Positions 46,930 through 59,265 of a stretch of 64,000 nucleotides of DNA are shown one piece after another. The position numbers were made by a program, and so were the translations under genes. The notes beneath the pieces were generated by a model. It was not told the origin of the DNA. It ran no database searches and saw only the letters and a list, made by a program, of their open reading frames with translations. The stretch is from Holothuria scabra (lineage: Eukaryota; Echinodermata; Holothuroidea; Aspidochirotida; Holothuriidae). The first letter of the stretch is position 1, and every line of letters begins with the position of its first letter. The stretch covers positions 53,757,000 to 53,820,999 of the forward strand of contig CM074185.1 in the NCBI GenBank assembly GCA_037179385.1, given 5' to 3'.

Positions 46930-48770
46930 CTCTAACAAACACACTTTGCCAGAGAATGTGTATAATATAAATACGTCCGTAGCATTTCGGATCCGGTTTC
47001 AGCTAGCCACTTTCACACTTCAAGCATTTCAATTAGTAAACCAAGGGGCTGATAGGTATATCTTGGTATATCGAATGAGTTTCAGATTGAAACCTTATCT
47101 TACACGTTTTATTGTGTGCATACAATAGGTGTTTACATTTTTGAAAGGTTTACAAACCGTATTGTGATAACATCAAAGAACGGCTCCCCTGAAGTCAACA
47201 TATACGTATTGTGTGAAAAACTGTTACGGAGTATATCGCATCAAAAATTTGCATTCGAAATTTTCCATCACGTGGTGCAATTTTCCATACTGTTCAACAG
47301 TTTCATCCTTTTGCAATAACTGGCTGTACAATAGCCGAAGAGGGCAGGGGAACACGTGCGCTGGCAAATTTTCGTCAATGAGAAATGAACTTAAAGGTGA
47401 ACAATAAATACTACCCCAACAAGCAACCAAAAATAAATCCTGCAGAACAATCTTGTCTAAGTAGGAAATTTGCGCGTAGAATGCTCTGAAAAAAGTTCTT
47501 CATAAAAATGAAGGGGAACTAATTCCCTCTCCCTGATTGAAGAAGCTCTCATGCTGATGCCTTGCACAAAAAATTGTAAATCTGACTAAACGAGCCTGGC
47601 GGTAATGTCGGGTACAGCTTTAAAGGCATAGAATTAATTTGTTGTTTTTGATTAGCATAGACCAAGGTTCAAGTATGCCGCAACTATGTTTATTGCCACC
47701 ATTATGGTCACACTTTGAAGTCTTCCTGCTATGAACCCTTTTCCAAATCGCAATACAAAGGATTGTGGATCAGAATATTGGTGTGCATTATTTTGTTTCT
47801 GTGTTAAATGCCATTGGTGAAAGTGATGCGTACCAACATATTCCTCAATTCCTTTGTAATTGTTATTTAAAAGTTGAGGAAACTTAAGAGTAACCATTGA
47901 CTCCTACAATTGGAAAAGCATGAGTACATATCCAGTCCCCCCAAAATGTAATACCCGGGCCCTTCCCTGTTATATACCAGGCCACTGTTTCTACCGCAAA
48001 GAGTATAGAAACTTACTTTGGCCTTGAAGAATGCTTTAAGTTAAGATTAAGGTTCCACAACCTCAGTAAATCCTTGAACAATCGTGAAATAGCATCTAGC
48101 AAATATGTATTGCACTTAAAAGAAACCTATGTCCCGCATACCATCACTTGGTAATTATTGAAAAAAGCTACAGTCTATAATGTCTCAACTAAACGATTGT
48201 ATAAGAAGTACTCCATGACCTGTATTCACCATCATTTAGCTACCCTCGATTTCCGGTCTAAATTGGTTTCCACCAGCAGGCATTCTAACAAATACTCGCT
48301 TAGTAATTAGGGTACGTACCGTTCGCACCATTCAGGTATGTTCAGTCATTTCTCATGTGTATGCGCAATGCTCGTTGTCAGTGGTACTGTGGATTGTCTG
48401 CAGAGTGCGGTTTATTCAGCCCCGAAACTCGGAGTAGCGAGGAATAGACACGATCATTACGTCAGTAAAAAATTTAAATTATGGAAAAAAATTACGACGA
48501 ACTTGAAGAGCGCCGACAACAATAAACACGGTATCTTGAATATTTTTGACGTATACACTAGTTTTAATTAAACATATCAAATATTACAATTACATAATAA
48601 AGAGGCAAAATAGGTGCCACTGTCGATCTCAGGTCGTATTGCAGAGGATGATGAACTGTGGTATAAACCAGTGTATACATACAACTCTGGTTTATACATA
48701 AGTTCATCTTCATATGAACTGCGACCTAAGGTGGACAGAAACATCTCTTATACATATTTCGTATAAAATG
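46930..48770. other. Gene-free stretch upstream of SLC6
   Basis: No supportable gene or repeat. Open frames are short and without domains. Confidence 0.5.
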
Positions 48771-48785
48771 ATATACAAATAAATG

Positions 48786-48917
<132 letters not shown>

Positions 48918-48941
48918 TAAGGGTGGTTCTGATTTTAAACA

Positions 48942-49594
<653 letters not shown>

Positions 49595-49659
49595 ATTGAA
49601 AATGAAAGTTAAAACTAGAATTGCAACTGCACATACAATGATAAAAAGACACCGTGATT

Positions 49660-49700
49660 CGAGAAGCTTTCGGCTATTTTATTCAGCCTTCCTCGGCTCG
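49660..49700 (-). ncRNA. Hammerhead-like motif of PLE 2
   Basis: Order on the minus strand: CGAG, CCGAGGA, A, stem GGCT/AGCC around a 9-nt loop, GAAA, GC, TT, CTCG. The CGAG/CTCG stem and all lengths match the motif at 52023-52058. The core has C where CUGANGA has U, so activity is doubtful. Confidence 0.5.
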
Positions 49701-50008
49701 AATGAAGCGAAATAAAATGCGTTCAAATAAAATTACTACCAGACCAGCAAAACGAACAAAGGCTAAAAGCAACCAACACAACCTTAGCCCTGTTAAGAAT
49801 AAAGCTTAAAATCACTGGAGAATAAACAACAAAAAGTAAAAAGAGAAAAAAATGATAAGAAGCTTAAAACCAGCTGTAAAATTGCTGCACAGGAGCAGTG
49901 AGAATCCTCCAGAAAGGTAAAAACTGATGGTAGATAAAAGGGGCCTGGAAGGAGTGTTAGGCAAGAACATTAAACATGGAAACAACTGGGAAAAATTGAA
50001 TCTAGGCT

Positions 50009-51009
50009 TTACCGTAGGTAGCTGATTCTTTTAGATGAGTTAAATTCCTTTCTTTTACTGAGACCCAATGGAAATAAGGTATACAATTGGGCAAGCCAAT
50101 AACCCTCTCTTTTGGTGAGGACGGTATCAATATTAGACTTACTGTAAGTCTGTTCAATAATTATAAACTTGATGTCCGACAGCTGATGGCGAGAAGCATT
50201 ATAATGGACTGCTAATTCACATCTACCCCGATTATTGAGAAGATCGGATTTGTGATTTCTAAACCTTACTTTAAATTCCGTAGAGGTAGACCCAACATAT
50301 TGCAAATTACATTTAAAACAAGTTGCTGCATAAATTACGCAAGCACTTGTACAGGAAACAAAACTCTTAATAGCGTAAGTTTTCTTAGTGACACAACTAT
50401 GAAAGGTAGAACTTTGCGTGAGAAAGTTGGTGCAAAGGTCACATTTCTTCCGTTCACATTTAAAACACCCCAGTTTGGAAATAGTGCCCCCTCCATTAGT
50501 ACGATAAGGCGGTTGCGATTTCTTCAGTAAATCCTTAAGGGATTTACCTCTTCTATAGGCAGTAAAGATTGAATTGTGTGGGAAAATGTTGGTCATAAGG
50601 GGCGAACTATAAAGAATGTGGATATGTTTCCGTATAATAGAATGAGCATTCGGTAATGCTGGATTGAAATCGAGGACTAGAGGGTATTTTCGACTAGAGT
50701 TATTCTTTTTGACAGGATTAAGTAAGGCAGATCTTGGTAATATGCTCGCCTTGTGGAATTGGTCCTCTACCAGCTGGGGGTCATAGCCTCTAGCTATTAA
50801 ATAATTCTTATATTCAATAAAATGATTGCGTAATAATTCAGGGGTGGAACAAATACGTTTCAGCCTCAATGCAATGCTGTACGGTATGCTCTTCACCTGA
50901 TGTTTAGGATGAGCGCTAGATGGTAATAAATAAAGATGACCGTCCGTAGGTTTAGAGAACACGTCCGTGGAAATAATACCATTATTTAACATAACCAAAA
51001 CATCCAGGA
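50009..51009 (-). pseudogene. PLE polyprotein C-terminus: RT thumb region plus GIY-YIG endonuclease
   Basis: An uninterrupted frame of 329 codons from the Met at 50998, open a few codons upstream (EFLDVLV). It begins GIISTDVFSKPTDGHLYL and IPYSIALRLKRICS, the conserved region after the PLE reverse-transcriptase palm. Near residues 178-189 lies a Cys-rich CFKCERKKCDLC knuckle. A GIY-YIG nuclease follows (residues about 221-310): VIYAATC, LQYVGST, Arg in VRFRNHKSDL, and TKREGYWLAQL with the catalytic Glu, then PLGLSKRKEF. The RT catalytic motifs are absent because of 5' truncation. No stop or frameshift in what remains, so the insertion is fairly young. Not expected to be mobile by itself. Confidence 0.88.
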
Positions 51010-51215
51010 ATTCGATTCTTTACAGTTTCGTATCTCTTCGCGAGATCCATGTATTATGCGGTGATTCAAATTGATTGCATCAGTCTGGTTTCCAGAAGTG
51101 ACCTCTGTCTCAAGAAGGCCGATCGGGGTTTGAAATGGATATATGTCCACAATTCTGTGTAGCGCCCTCTCGGCGAATCATTGACTCCTTTCTGGAAACT
51201 CGAACAGCCAGGACT

Positions 51216-51286
51216 GGCTTCATAGCCAAACTGGTAAGGCGTCTGCACGTAGAGCAGAAGGTCTGGGTTCGAGTCCCAGTGGAGAC
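51216..51286 (+). tRNA. tRNA-like sequence, copy 1 (probable pseudo-tRNA or SINE head)
   Basis: Folds as a cloverleaf of 71 nt: acceptor GGCTTCA/TGGAGAC (one G-A mismatch, one wobble), D arm GCC/GGC with GG and conserved As, perfect anticodon stem TCTGC/GCAGA, 4-nt variable loop, T arm CTGGG/CCCAG with TTCGAGT. The A and B boxes are near consensus. The anticodon position reads GTA, but residue 33 is C instead of the invariant U and there is no intron as in Tyr tRNAs. Function is uncertain. Confidence 0.45.
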
Positions 51287-51582
51287 GGTAAATTTTTCGT
51301 CGGGCAGATTTTCAGTTTGATTTATTCTTTATGTTATAAATTATCTTCACTTTGCATAAACATGTTTATATTTCACTCTTCATTCTTTACAATTTCGTAT
51401 CTCTTCGCGAGATCCATGTATTATGCGGTAATTCAAATTGATTGCATCAGTCTGGTTTCCAGAAGTGACCTCTGTCTCAAGAAGGCCGATCGGGGTTTGA
51501 AATGGATATATGTCCACAACTCTGTGTAGCGCCCTCTCGGCGAATCATTGACTCCTTTCTGGAAACTCGAACAGCCAGGACT

Positions 51583-51653
51583 GGCTTCATAGCCAAACTG
51601 GTAAGGCGTCTGCACGTAGAGCAGAAGGTCTGGGTTCGAGTCCCAGTGGAGAC
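51583..51653 (+). tRNA. tRNA-like sequence, copy 2
   Basis: Identical to 51216-51286, 367 bp downstream within the second repeat unit. Retention of a perfect copy reflects the recent tandem duplication. Confidence 0.45.
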
Positions 51654-51954
51654 GGTCAATTTTTCGTCGGGCAGATTTTCAGTTTGATTTATTCTTTCTT
51701 CACTTTGCATATACATGTTTATATTTCACTCTTCATTCTTTACAGTTTCGTATCTCTTCGCGAGATCCATGTATTATGCGGTGATTCAATTGATTGCATC
51801 GGTCTGGTTTCCAGAAGTGATCTCTGTCTCAAGAAGGCCGATCGGGGTTTGAAATGGATATATGTCCACAACTCTGTGTAGCGCCCTCTCGGCGAATCAT
51901 TGACTCCTTTCTGGAAACTGGAACAGCCAGGACTGGCTTCATAGCCAAACTTGA

Positions 51955-52139
51955 TCCGATCGCTTCGGATTTGATGTTTGTCGTGTCCAATTGTTACTGT
52001 TGGTTGTTCAGTTTGGTTTCTGCCACCTGATGAAGGGTTTATACCCGAAACGTCGTGGAGTTTTCCGCAAACTTTTAAGCACTTTTTACTACCTCTTTTC
52101 GACCTTCACATTTCAACAGTGCTCCGCAGCATTTCGACC
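51955..52139 (+). mobile_element. PLE 3, 3' end only
   Basis: Non-coding 185 bp with a hammerhead motif (52023-52058) and then a CT/A-rich tail running into (TA)n at 52140, the same layout as PLE 1 and 2. Its assignment to PLEs rests on this layout. Confidence 0.55.
52023..52058 (+). ncRNA. Minimal type I hammerhead ribozyme motif
   Basis: CCAC (52023-26), CTGATGA core (52027-33), A, stem GGGT/ACCC with TTAT loop, GAAA (52047-50), CG, TC, GTGG (52055-58). CCAC pairs with GTGG as stem I. The conserved CUGANGA and GAAA are intact. Stem III is a bare CG and the cleavage site would follow the C at 52054. Such short-stem-III hammerheads, thought to act as dimers, are known from Penelope-like elements. 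Confidence 0.75.
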
Positions 52140-52148
52140 TTATATATA

Positions 52149-52238
<90 letters not shown>

Positions 52239-52319
52239 TATACAAATAAATATACATTTATAAATATATATATATATAATATATATATATATATATTATA
52301 TGTATGTTTATATTTATAA

Positions 52320-52386
<67 letters not shown>

Positions 52387-52392
52387 TATTAA
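52140..52392. repeat. (TA)n and TATG/TTTATA-rich array
   Basis: About 45 TA units, then interrupted blocks with TATGTATGTTTATA. It closes the PLE cluster. Confidence 0.9.
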
Positions 52393-53204
52393 GTGGGATT
52401 TAGGTGAAATATGGGGTGAAAAAACTGTTTGAAGAGCTCGATCCTTCGGCGATTTTAATATTTTAAGTTGGCTCATTCCTTCGCTTTTCCTCTTAAAGCT
52501 ATATCCAATTTTTACCTAAAATATGATCGTCAATTGTTCCCCTTATTTATGGGAGTAGACTTGTGCATTGCATTTTGTTGCCTTGTGCTTGTTACTAGGA
52601 CAACATTGGAATTACACCGTAAAAGTAACACTTAATTGGTTACCCTAAGTTATCTTTTATATTTATTTTTATGCCATATACATATAAAGAATATTGCCGG
52701 TTAAAATCAATCAATCGATCAGTTTGAATCATTTATATGAATAACGCACAGTCAGGCAATAAATGAAAAATCTGAATGTATCCGAAGTCAGGTCTACATG
52801 TAATGTCTAAAAATAGACCAGGAGGCTCTTGCCCAAGGACTTCAGAAGGTTATTTTTCTCGATATACATCTGAAAGTCGCCCACAGTCAAAGTACAAAGG
52901 TAACTTCTCTTGTAACTGCAGTTGCATACTTAAGGCCATTTAACATTGCTAGTATGCTACGTAATAACATCATTATTCACATGAAGTAATGTATCATGCA
53001 TCATGTATCTGAGAGTGGTGAACACAGTGGTTAATTTCACGTCGTCTCATGAGAAGATTTTCTGCATTTGAGGTAAGTTTTTCTTTTATTTTAATTAACG
53101 TCACTTTTACTGAATCAGAAAAAGTTATTAGAACGTTCTTGGGAAACTTGGATAGGGGAAATTGAGTGAGTATGGGCTTATAAAAGCTAAAAAAATCATG
53201 TATA
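52393..53204. other. Gene-free stretch
   Basis: No recognisable gene or repeat. Confidence 0.5.
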
Positions 53205-53485
53205 ACAGGTCCGTAGCCAGCTCATGTGGACGGGTGGGTCTTCTTTCCAAGATGTGGTCCTTTTCCCAAATACGGAGGCGGCTGGCGGCGCCGCAAGCAT
53301 GCAGTTTGCTAGCGGTCGGGGCATGCTTCCCCGGAAAAGTTTGAAATCTGCAGAATAGTGAACGGAAATTCGTCCTCAATATTAAGATAAAAAATACTTC
53401 TTAGCTGGCCCTTCAAACAAAGGGCTGGAAAAATGGACCTCCCTCAAGTTGGAGTGGGTCGTTCGAACGCTCCGAACCTGGAAAC
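53205..53485 (+). repeat. Dispersed repeat family D, copy 2
   Basis: Matches 27586-27945 in order and orientation (CAAGATGTGG, AATACGGAGGCGGCTGGCG, GAAATCTGCAG, GGACCTCCCTCAAGTTGGAG, CGAACGCTCCGA). Confidence 0.65.
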
Positions 53486-54289
53486 CCTGCTCCCCGCATC
53501 CATGTAAAAGTTTCAAAATGCTCTGGGCTACCGCAACATTGAATGAGGGTGGGGGATGACGATCCCTTCATGGCTTGTTTTGTTCCATCAATCATGTCGA
53601 GGATTGTCGGAAGCTGAACAAAGGTATATGAAGAATTTTGCGGTCTGGGCAACGCATGGCAATTGGTGAAGACTGAAAAATTCGTATTTTTATGCGAATG
53701 TTTTGATGACGAATATCCCGGTGTAGGCATTGTGAAGTTTGCTGAATGAAAACACAATAAAAACGGCTTTTAAATATTTCAATGGGTAGACGTGTAGCAT
53801 TTGAAATCATTACGAACTTCAGTCCATGATCGGTCTTCACTAATAAGGACAGGGAAGTGAGCAATATAAAGTACCCATGGGTAGTTGGCTAGATCCCAGA
53901 TTTACATATGGGAAAATCTTTCCGACTAATTTTCAGGTTTTTCGTAAGGACCGCTCTTGCAGTAGCGATTTACATGGTGGGTCTTTATTGCTATTAATGA
54001 TAGACTTATTGCCCAAGATGAACAATCTTGACCAACTTGACTGCGAAATAAAATGTATAGGTCTCCAAGGTAATTGCTCCTGATTTTTCATTAGTGCTTT
54101 TTATTGATCTCAAAAATGGGCACCGATTAAAAAGGCTAATTACGACCAATCTAGAAAAAAAAAAAAAAACATGTAGAAACGCTATCAGCATGACAAGACA
54201 TTGGTATATCATCCCTGAAAATTGTAAGAATGTGAAACGCTGCCTTGAGATACATGAAGCCTTTAAAAGCTGGAAAATACCTTTTTGCC

Positions 54290-54640
54290 TTCTTATGAAT
54301 ATTGAACCCTTTCCACATAATGAATATCAAACCCCTTTTCCAATAATGAAATAATGAACCCTTTTACATGTTATGAATGTCCAACATATTTCCCATTTAC
54401 AAAAGTTGATCCCCATTTTCTGTTATGAACAACAAACCCTTTTAACCTTTTTCTAAAAAACAAACCTTTCCAATCTAAATAACAAACCTTTTTTCTATTA
54501 TGAACAATGAACGTTTTCACGATAATGAATAAGAAACCTTATAAATAATGAACCTTTTGACTAACGAACCTTAAGAACATTGCCCTTTATGAACAAATCA
54601 CCGTATGAATATCGACTTAACCCCCGTATGAATGAGGTAC
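54290..54640 (+). repeat. Degenerate tandem repeat, 'TATGAAT..AACCCTTTT' units
   Basis: About a dozen irregular copies of an AACCCTTTTCC..TTATGAACA motif with spacing of 20-35 bp. No coding value. Confidence 0.6.
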
Positions 54641-54641
54641 A

Positions 54642-54931
54642 CCCTAACAAAAAAAACCCGTGGAATTTCCCATAAAAATCCCATGGAGAATTTCCCATGG
54701 GATTTTGGCACACGGGAAATGTTTCCCAGGGGAAAAAATTCCCACGGGGAATACTTCCCGTGGGGAATGCTTGACAGGGGGACTGCTTGACACGGGAAAT
54801 GCTTGGCACGGGAAATGCTTGACACGGGAAATGCTTCCCACGGGGAATGATTCCCGTGGGGATTATTCCCCGTGGGAATGATTCCCCACGGGGGATAATT
54901 CCCACGGGGAATGCTCCCTATGGGGATTGCA
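54642..54931. mobile_element. Palindrome-array element, CCCAC/GTGGGAA type
   Basis: Starts CCCTAACAAAAAAAACCC and consists of about 15 short self-complementary units such as TTCCCGTGGGGAATG and TTCCCACGGGAAAT. Open frames with repeated 'RGNSPWEAFP' patterns on both strands are by-products. The start resembles the ends of the elements at 56543 and 58433. Confidence 0.65.
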
Positions 54932-56542
54932 TGTGAGTTTTCCTGCATTGACATGTGCACATACTCTCTGTAAAATCATTTTTTGATCAGAAGTTCCAGT
55001 AGTCCAAGAGCTGAAGAAAATGCATGGCCATATCTCAATTTCTCCTAACATCATGTTTACAATAAAGGATGCAAACCTGAAAATATTTGGCACTGATAAA
55101 ATGTACAGTACAATGTAGTCCTTGTGGGTCACAATTTAGTTCCACATTCAATATGTAAGGATGCAAAGTTTGTTCTTTTATATCCACATCCAAATTAATT
55201 TATCATTCCTTTAATTTTCAGACAAAACTGTAAAGTCCATTAGTCCATGCACTTTACAAACATAGATTCCAACAGCTTTTAAAAACAAAAATAGTCCATT
55301 CAATATATGATATTATGGCCATGCACATATGTTTTCTTCAGTCCGTGCAAAATATATGATATTGTTACACATTGGTTGCACTTCCTTAAAGATACTTGCA
55401 ACTTCTCTCCTGGCTGAATGCTGTAAGTCATATTATATCTGACTGCAGAGCTTGCAGCCTCCATGCACTTGCTCTGTCAACATCTAGCTGTAGTTACACA
55501 ATGTATACCTTTACAGTATCACAACATATGTACAGTACTATGTATAGCTATGTCCTCTGTACACTCAGTGTTGTGTAAACAGTGTGCATGCATGCAAACT
55601 AACAGTCTGTGTAAGCATCCCTAACAATGGCATTGTGTACATTTGAAAAGCCCTCTCTTTATCTGGATCTCATCAGCCAATCACAATGCTTCCCACAGTT
55701 GCATGCACTACTGGCATGCTTTGAACAGTTTTTACTGTGTGCTGTATGGCTTTAGTGTGTGTGTATACTGTGTTCATTGTGATCATGGAAGTACAGTACC
55801 ATGTTCTGACATAGCTGCTGGAAGACTGAAAAGTAGGCCTAATAAGTGTTAGTTAGTGTCATATATAGATGCCATGTGCATTTATATAAACATTATGTAT
55901 GTCTTCACTACTGTTTACTGTTCACAACATCTATCAGAAACAATTCCAATTAGTTCATTTAGAGTACAAAATACTTTAGAAAGGCATGATTAATAATAAT
56001 AATGATAACCTTATATAGCACTAAATCCAATTGCTTGAAAGCATAGTTCAAAGTGCTTTACAAAAACAACATACAAATTACACTAATCATAGGAGTGAAA
56101 AAATAGGTTTTAAGTCTTTTCTTAAAAATTGCAAGGCTAATGCTCTGTTTAATAATGTGATACAAATTAAAATCTAATATTACAAATAACTGCAGCTCAT
56201 ACTGCAGTAATGCTCGAGTGCATAAAGATACTTAGAACAAACACGTAGCTTAATTGACTGTAGCTATACTGTATAGCCTCCTGTAGTCAGTGTAGTGGAA
56301 CTGTGGAGCTAGGATATGATTGATCTACATTCCCCCTCCTCACCTCCTGTTTACAATATGCATGTTAAATTTTCTTGCATATAAAAAACATGTCCACACC
56401 TTTTTGCTTCAGTGAACAAAGGTCAACGAAAGCCAGATAAGGAGTTGCCCTAATGCTTGCCTTTCTCACCTCACAAACAGTGGCACATCTAGACAGTATC
56501 ATTCCACTTTTGTTTAAATCTTCTGCCAGCTCTCTCTTATCA
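54932..56542. other. CpG-poor gene-free stretch
   Basis: Rich in TGTACAGT, TGCATG and CAGTGTA words with almost no CpG. No exon recognised. Confidence 0.55.
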
Positions 56543-57737
56543 CCCTTACAAAAATTCCCAGTACATTTCCTGTAGGAAAAACACACTTCCTATAGGAAGT
56601 AAGCCATTTCCAGTAGGATTTCTAAGATTCCTACAGGAATTTCATTTTTCCTATGTAGGAATTTGCTATTTCCTACGTAGGAAAGACCATTTCCTGTAGG
56701 AATTGTCGAATTCTTACAGGAATTTCAGCTTTCCTACTTAGGAATTGGAGAGTCTATTCCTAATACACTGACTATTGCATTCATTGGCACATGAAAGGAA
56801 GTCCATTGTCATTGGTCAGTAAAGCCTACTGAGTCACAACAAAGAGCTTTTCAAATCTGTCCTTTGTATGTGTTTTGGGCTGTGTAAAGCTATGGACCAA
56901 ATGTTGTAGTATAGCAGTACAGTGTATTGCTTCAGTGCAGTAACAGGCTTCAGGGCTTCAAGCAGCAAATAATGTTAAGTGGTTCTAGCAATGTTCAGAA
57001 TATTACTGTTGCTTACATGGTGGACACTCATGGATAAATATATTTGCTTAGGACTGTGCAGTACAGATATATCCATGCACTAGTTCAGGTCATGGCATAT
57101 TTTGATCGATTCTTGATATTGAACATTTCTTTTGGATAAGAAGCTGGGATAACTGCACTGCAGTTATCTGGACATATCAACAAGTGAATAACGTGGTTGT
57201 AGCTTATTTTTTAAACTGCATTGCTCTGCCTGAAAAGGCCATAACAAACACAGGGAACATGTTCTTTTTTCCCTTCTATTTCAAAGTTTTGGAGATAATT
57301 TAGCTCAGTATGTTCCTTTTAATCAGTAAAGGCATTGAGCGCAGCAATTAATCATGGAGTTCTGGATATTCATTTATCATCCTCTCATAAAGCCTATACC
57401 ACATATTTACGTGGAAGATTGGTGACCTGTTTCAGTAATTGGAAAATGCATGCAACTACGGCCATGGCACTATCAACTATGCACAAGTCCCCAACAATCA
57501 GCACCATGATGCTCATAGCCTGAAATGTTTATTTATGAACAAAGATGCAAAAAACACCCCACAATATAAATGGAATGATCCATGTGGGAAGTGATTTCCT
57601 ATGTAGGAAAGCAATTTCCTATGTGGGAAGCATTTCTTACAGGAAATTTGATTTCCTACAAGAAGATGCCCAAAATCCTATACATTTCCTACATACCAAT
57701 TTCCTATAGGAAATCATGTGGGGAATTTTTGTAAGGG
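56543..57737. mobile_element. DNA transposon-like element with palindrome arrays at both ends, TTCCTA/TAGGAA type
   Basis: TIRs CCCTTACAAAAATTCCC and GGGAATTTTTGTAAGGG (17 bp, perfect). Arrays of TTTCCTANNTAGGAAA-type palindromes lie just inside: 56567-56750 (about nine units) and 57586-57715 (about five). The interior has no transposase. No clear target duplication was found. Confidence 0.75.
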
Positions 57738-58432
57738 CAAGCTTGTGGTTTCTTCAGGTGTGCTTGAATGAGTTAAGCAGGAAGTCGGGTAAAATTTGAT
57801 TACCCCACCAAACTCCCATTTTGGTGGGAAATCGAGTCAAATTTCTAATAGGGTACGAAATTCCTCATGTGTTTAGTTATTTGGCAAGTCGACAGCCTGA
57901 CAGGATGGATATGCTTACCTCTTCAATTTACAATGTAGTGACTGCGTATACCTTAACATTGAGGATCCAAGGAAAGGGGCAGAGATGTTTAAACAACTTT
58001 GTCAACACTGCCATATGCCCCTGCAATTCCTACTAGCATCAACGTGTGCATAGTCATATTAAAGGGGTGATAGTGATAATGTGTGGTCCCATTAAAGGAG
58101 TAATAGTCAACCAGTGGTCCCATTAAAGGAGTGATAGAGATACAGTAATCTGTGCCCATGCTGAATCTAGTTGTTACACAAAAACTTCCACATAAATGCA
58201 TCCATAGCCCTAGCATTGATCATGTATCAGGTTCTCTCCAGTAAATTAAACAGAATAAAATAAAATAACTGTAGCCTGATGCAAATATTTTGTCAGGGAG
58301 GAGGGAGTTGATTTATAGGTGACCTTAATATTGCAGACAATGCCAAATATGCCATCTATATTCTAAAGACCTATTAATACAGTGAACTAAAAATTTAAGT
58401 TATTGCACCTCATGATTGCTAGCTAAAATTTC

Positions 58433-58570
58433 CCTTATAAAAAAATCCCACATAATTCCTACAGGAATCAGCATGTGGGATTTATGTGGGTTTTGGGCAT
58501 GTGGGAAAAAATTCCCACCTAATTCCTACATGAATGTGGGAAAAATTCCCACATAAATCCCACATGCTGG
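58433..58570. mobile_element. Palindrome-array fragment, CCCACAT/ATGTGGG type
   Basis: Starts CCCTTATAAAAAAATCCCAC, then six units of AATTCCCACAT or its complement and TTCCTACAGGAA. No matching right terminus was found. Confidence 0.5.
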
Positions 58571-58805
58571 TCATCCCTTCCCATACTGGGTTCTACCATA
58601 TTCTTGAAGGGGGATTTTTCAATGTACTCAGGTCTTCATCATTATTTTCCATTCATCATCCTCTGCAGGCACACTACTGTACACATGTGCAGTATACAGT
58701 CACAGTATAATGTTCCTATGAATATTAGTGTGTCCAAAAGAGTATTATGGCTGATTTTAAATGTAATGTTCACCTTAAAGGTCTTGCCAAACTGGATACA
58801 CGATT

Positions 58806-58953
58806 GTTTCTTCATCAAAATATTTTGTGCAAAATAAAAGTCCACTAGATGCAACTGGTTTGAGAGTTAATCAATATGTTTGAAATTCATCCAAGTTTGT
58901 TTGCAGCACAATTACTGATTCCTTTTAAAGTACATCACATCGCCTGCATGTGT
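58806..58953 (+). repeat. Flank duplication, left copy
   Basis: About 150 bp (CTTCATCAAAATATTTTGTG, AAAAGTCCACTAGATGCAAC, TCCAAGTTTG, ATTACTGATTCCTTTTA) recurs at 63814-63996 in the same orientation, about 5.04 kb away. Confidence 0.75.
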
Positions 58954-58973
58954 TCTAATGCCAGTGTTGTAGT

Positions 58974-59265
58974 ACCCGTACCCGTACCCGTACTCGTACC
59001 CGTACTCGAGTACAAGATTCCGTACTCGTACCCGTACCCATACTCATGGCCTGGTACCCGTACCCGTACCCGTACTCATGGCCTGGTACCCGTACCCGTA
59101 CCCGTACTCATGGTTTATTTTTCTTCGGACCCGTACCTGTACCCATACTCATGACCTGGTACCCGTACCCGTACTCGTACTCATGGCCTGGTACCCGTAC
59201 CCATACTCGTACTCGGGACCTGGTACCCATACTCATGACCTAGTATTCATACCCATGCTACTGGT
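58974..59265 (+). repeat. GTACCC/GTACTC minisatellite, left array
   Basis: Hexamers GTACCC and GTACTC are arranged in a higher-order unit of about 32 bp ending CTCATGGCCTG. Units start near 59046 and 59078. Confidence 0.85.

Larger units (their letters stand above)
49595..51018 (-). mobile_element. Penelope-like retroelement 2, 5'-truncated
   Basis: Comprises the coding remnant (50009 upward), about 350 bp of 3' UTR with a hammerhead-like motif (49660-49700), and an end at the (TA)n array. The 5' end breaks at about 51018, where homology to the reverse transcriptase stops and the 367-bp repeats begin. Confidence 0.8.
51019..51954 (+). repeat. ~367-bp tandem repeat, three copies (third truncated)
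   Basis: Units begin TTCTTTACARTTTCGTATCT at about 51020, 51386 and 51738. They are nearly identical and include CTGGTTTCCAGAAGTG with an inverted partner (TTTCTGGAAACT), then a tRNA-like segment in copies 1 and 2. Copy 3 breaks off inside the tRNA-like part (GGCTTCATAGCCAAAC) where PLE 3 begins. Confidence 0.85.

Noticed and set aside
54561..54960. Overlapping proline/glycine-rich frames on both strands
   Set aside because: They are created by the GTGGGAA/TTCCCAC palindrome array and are open on both strands with the same pattern.
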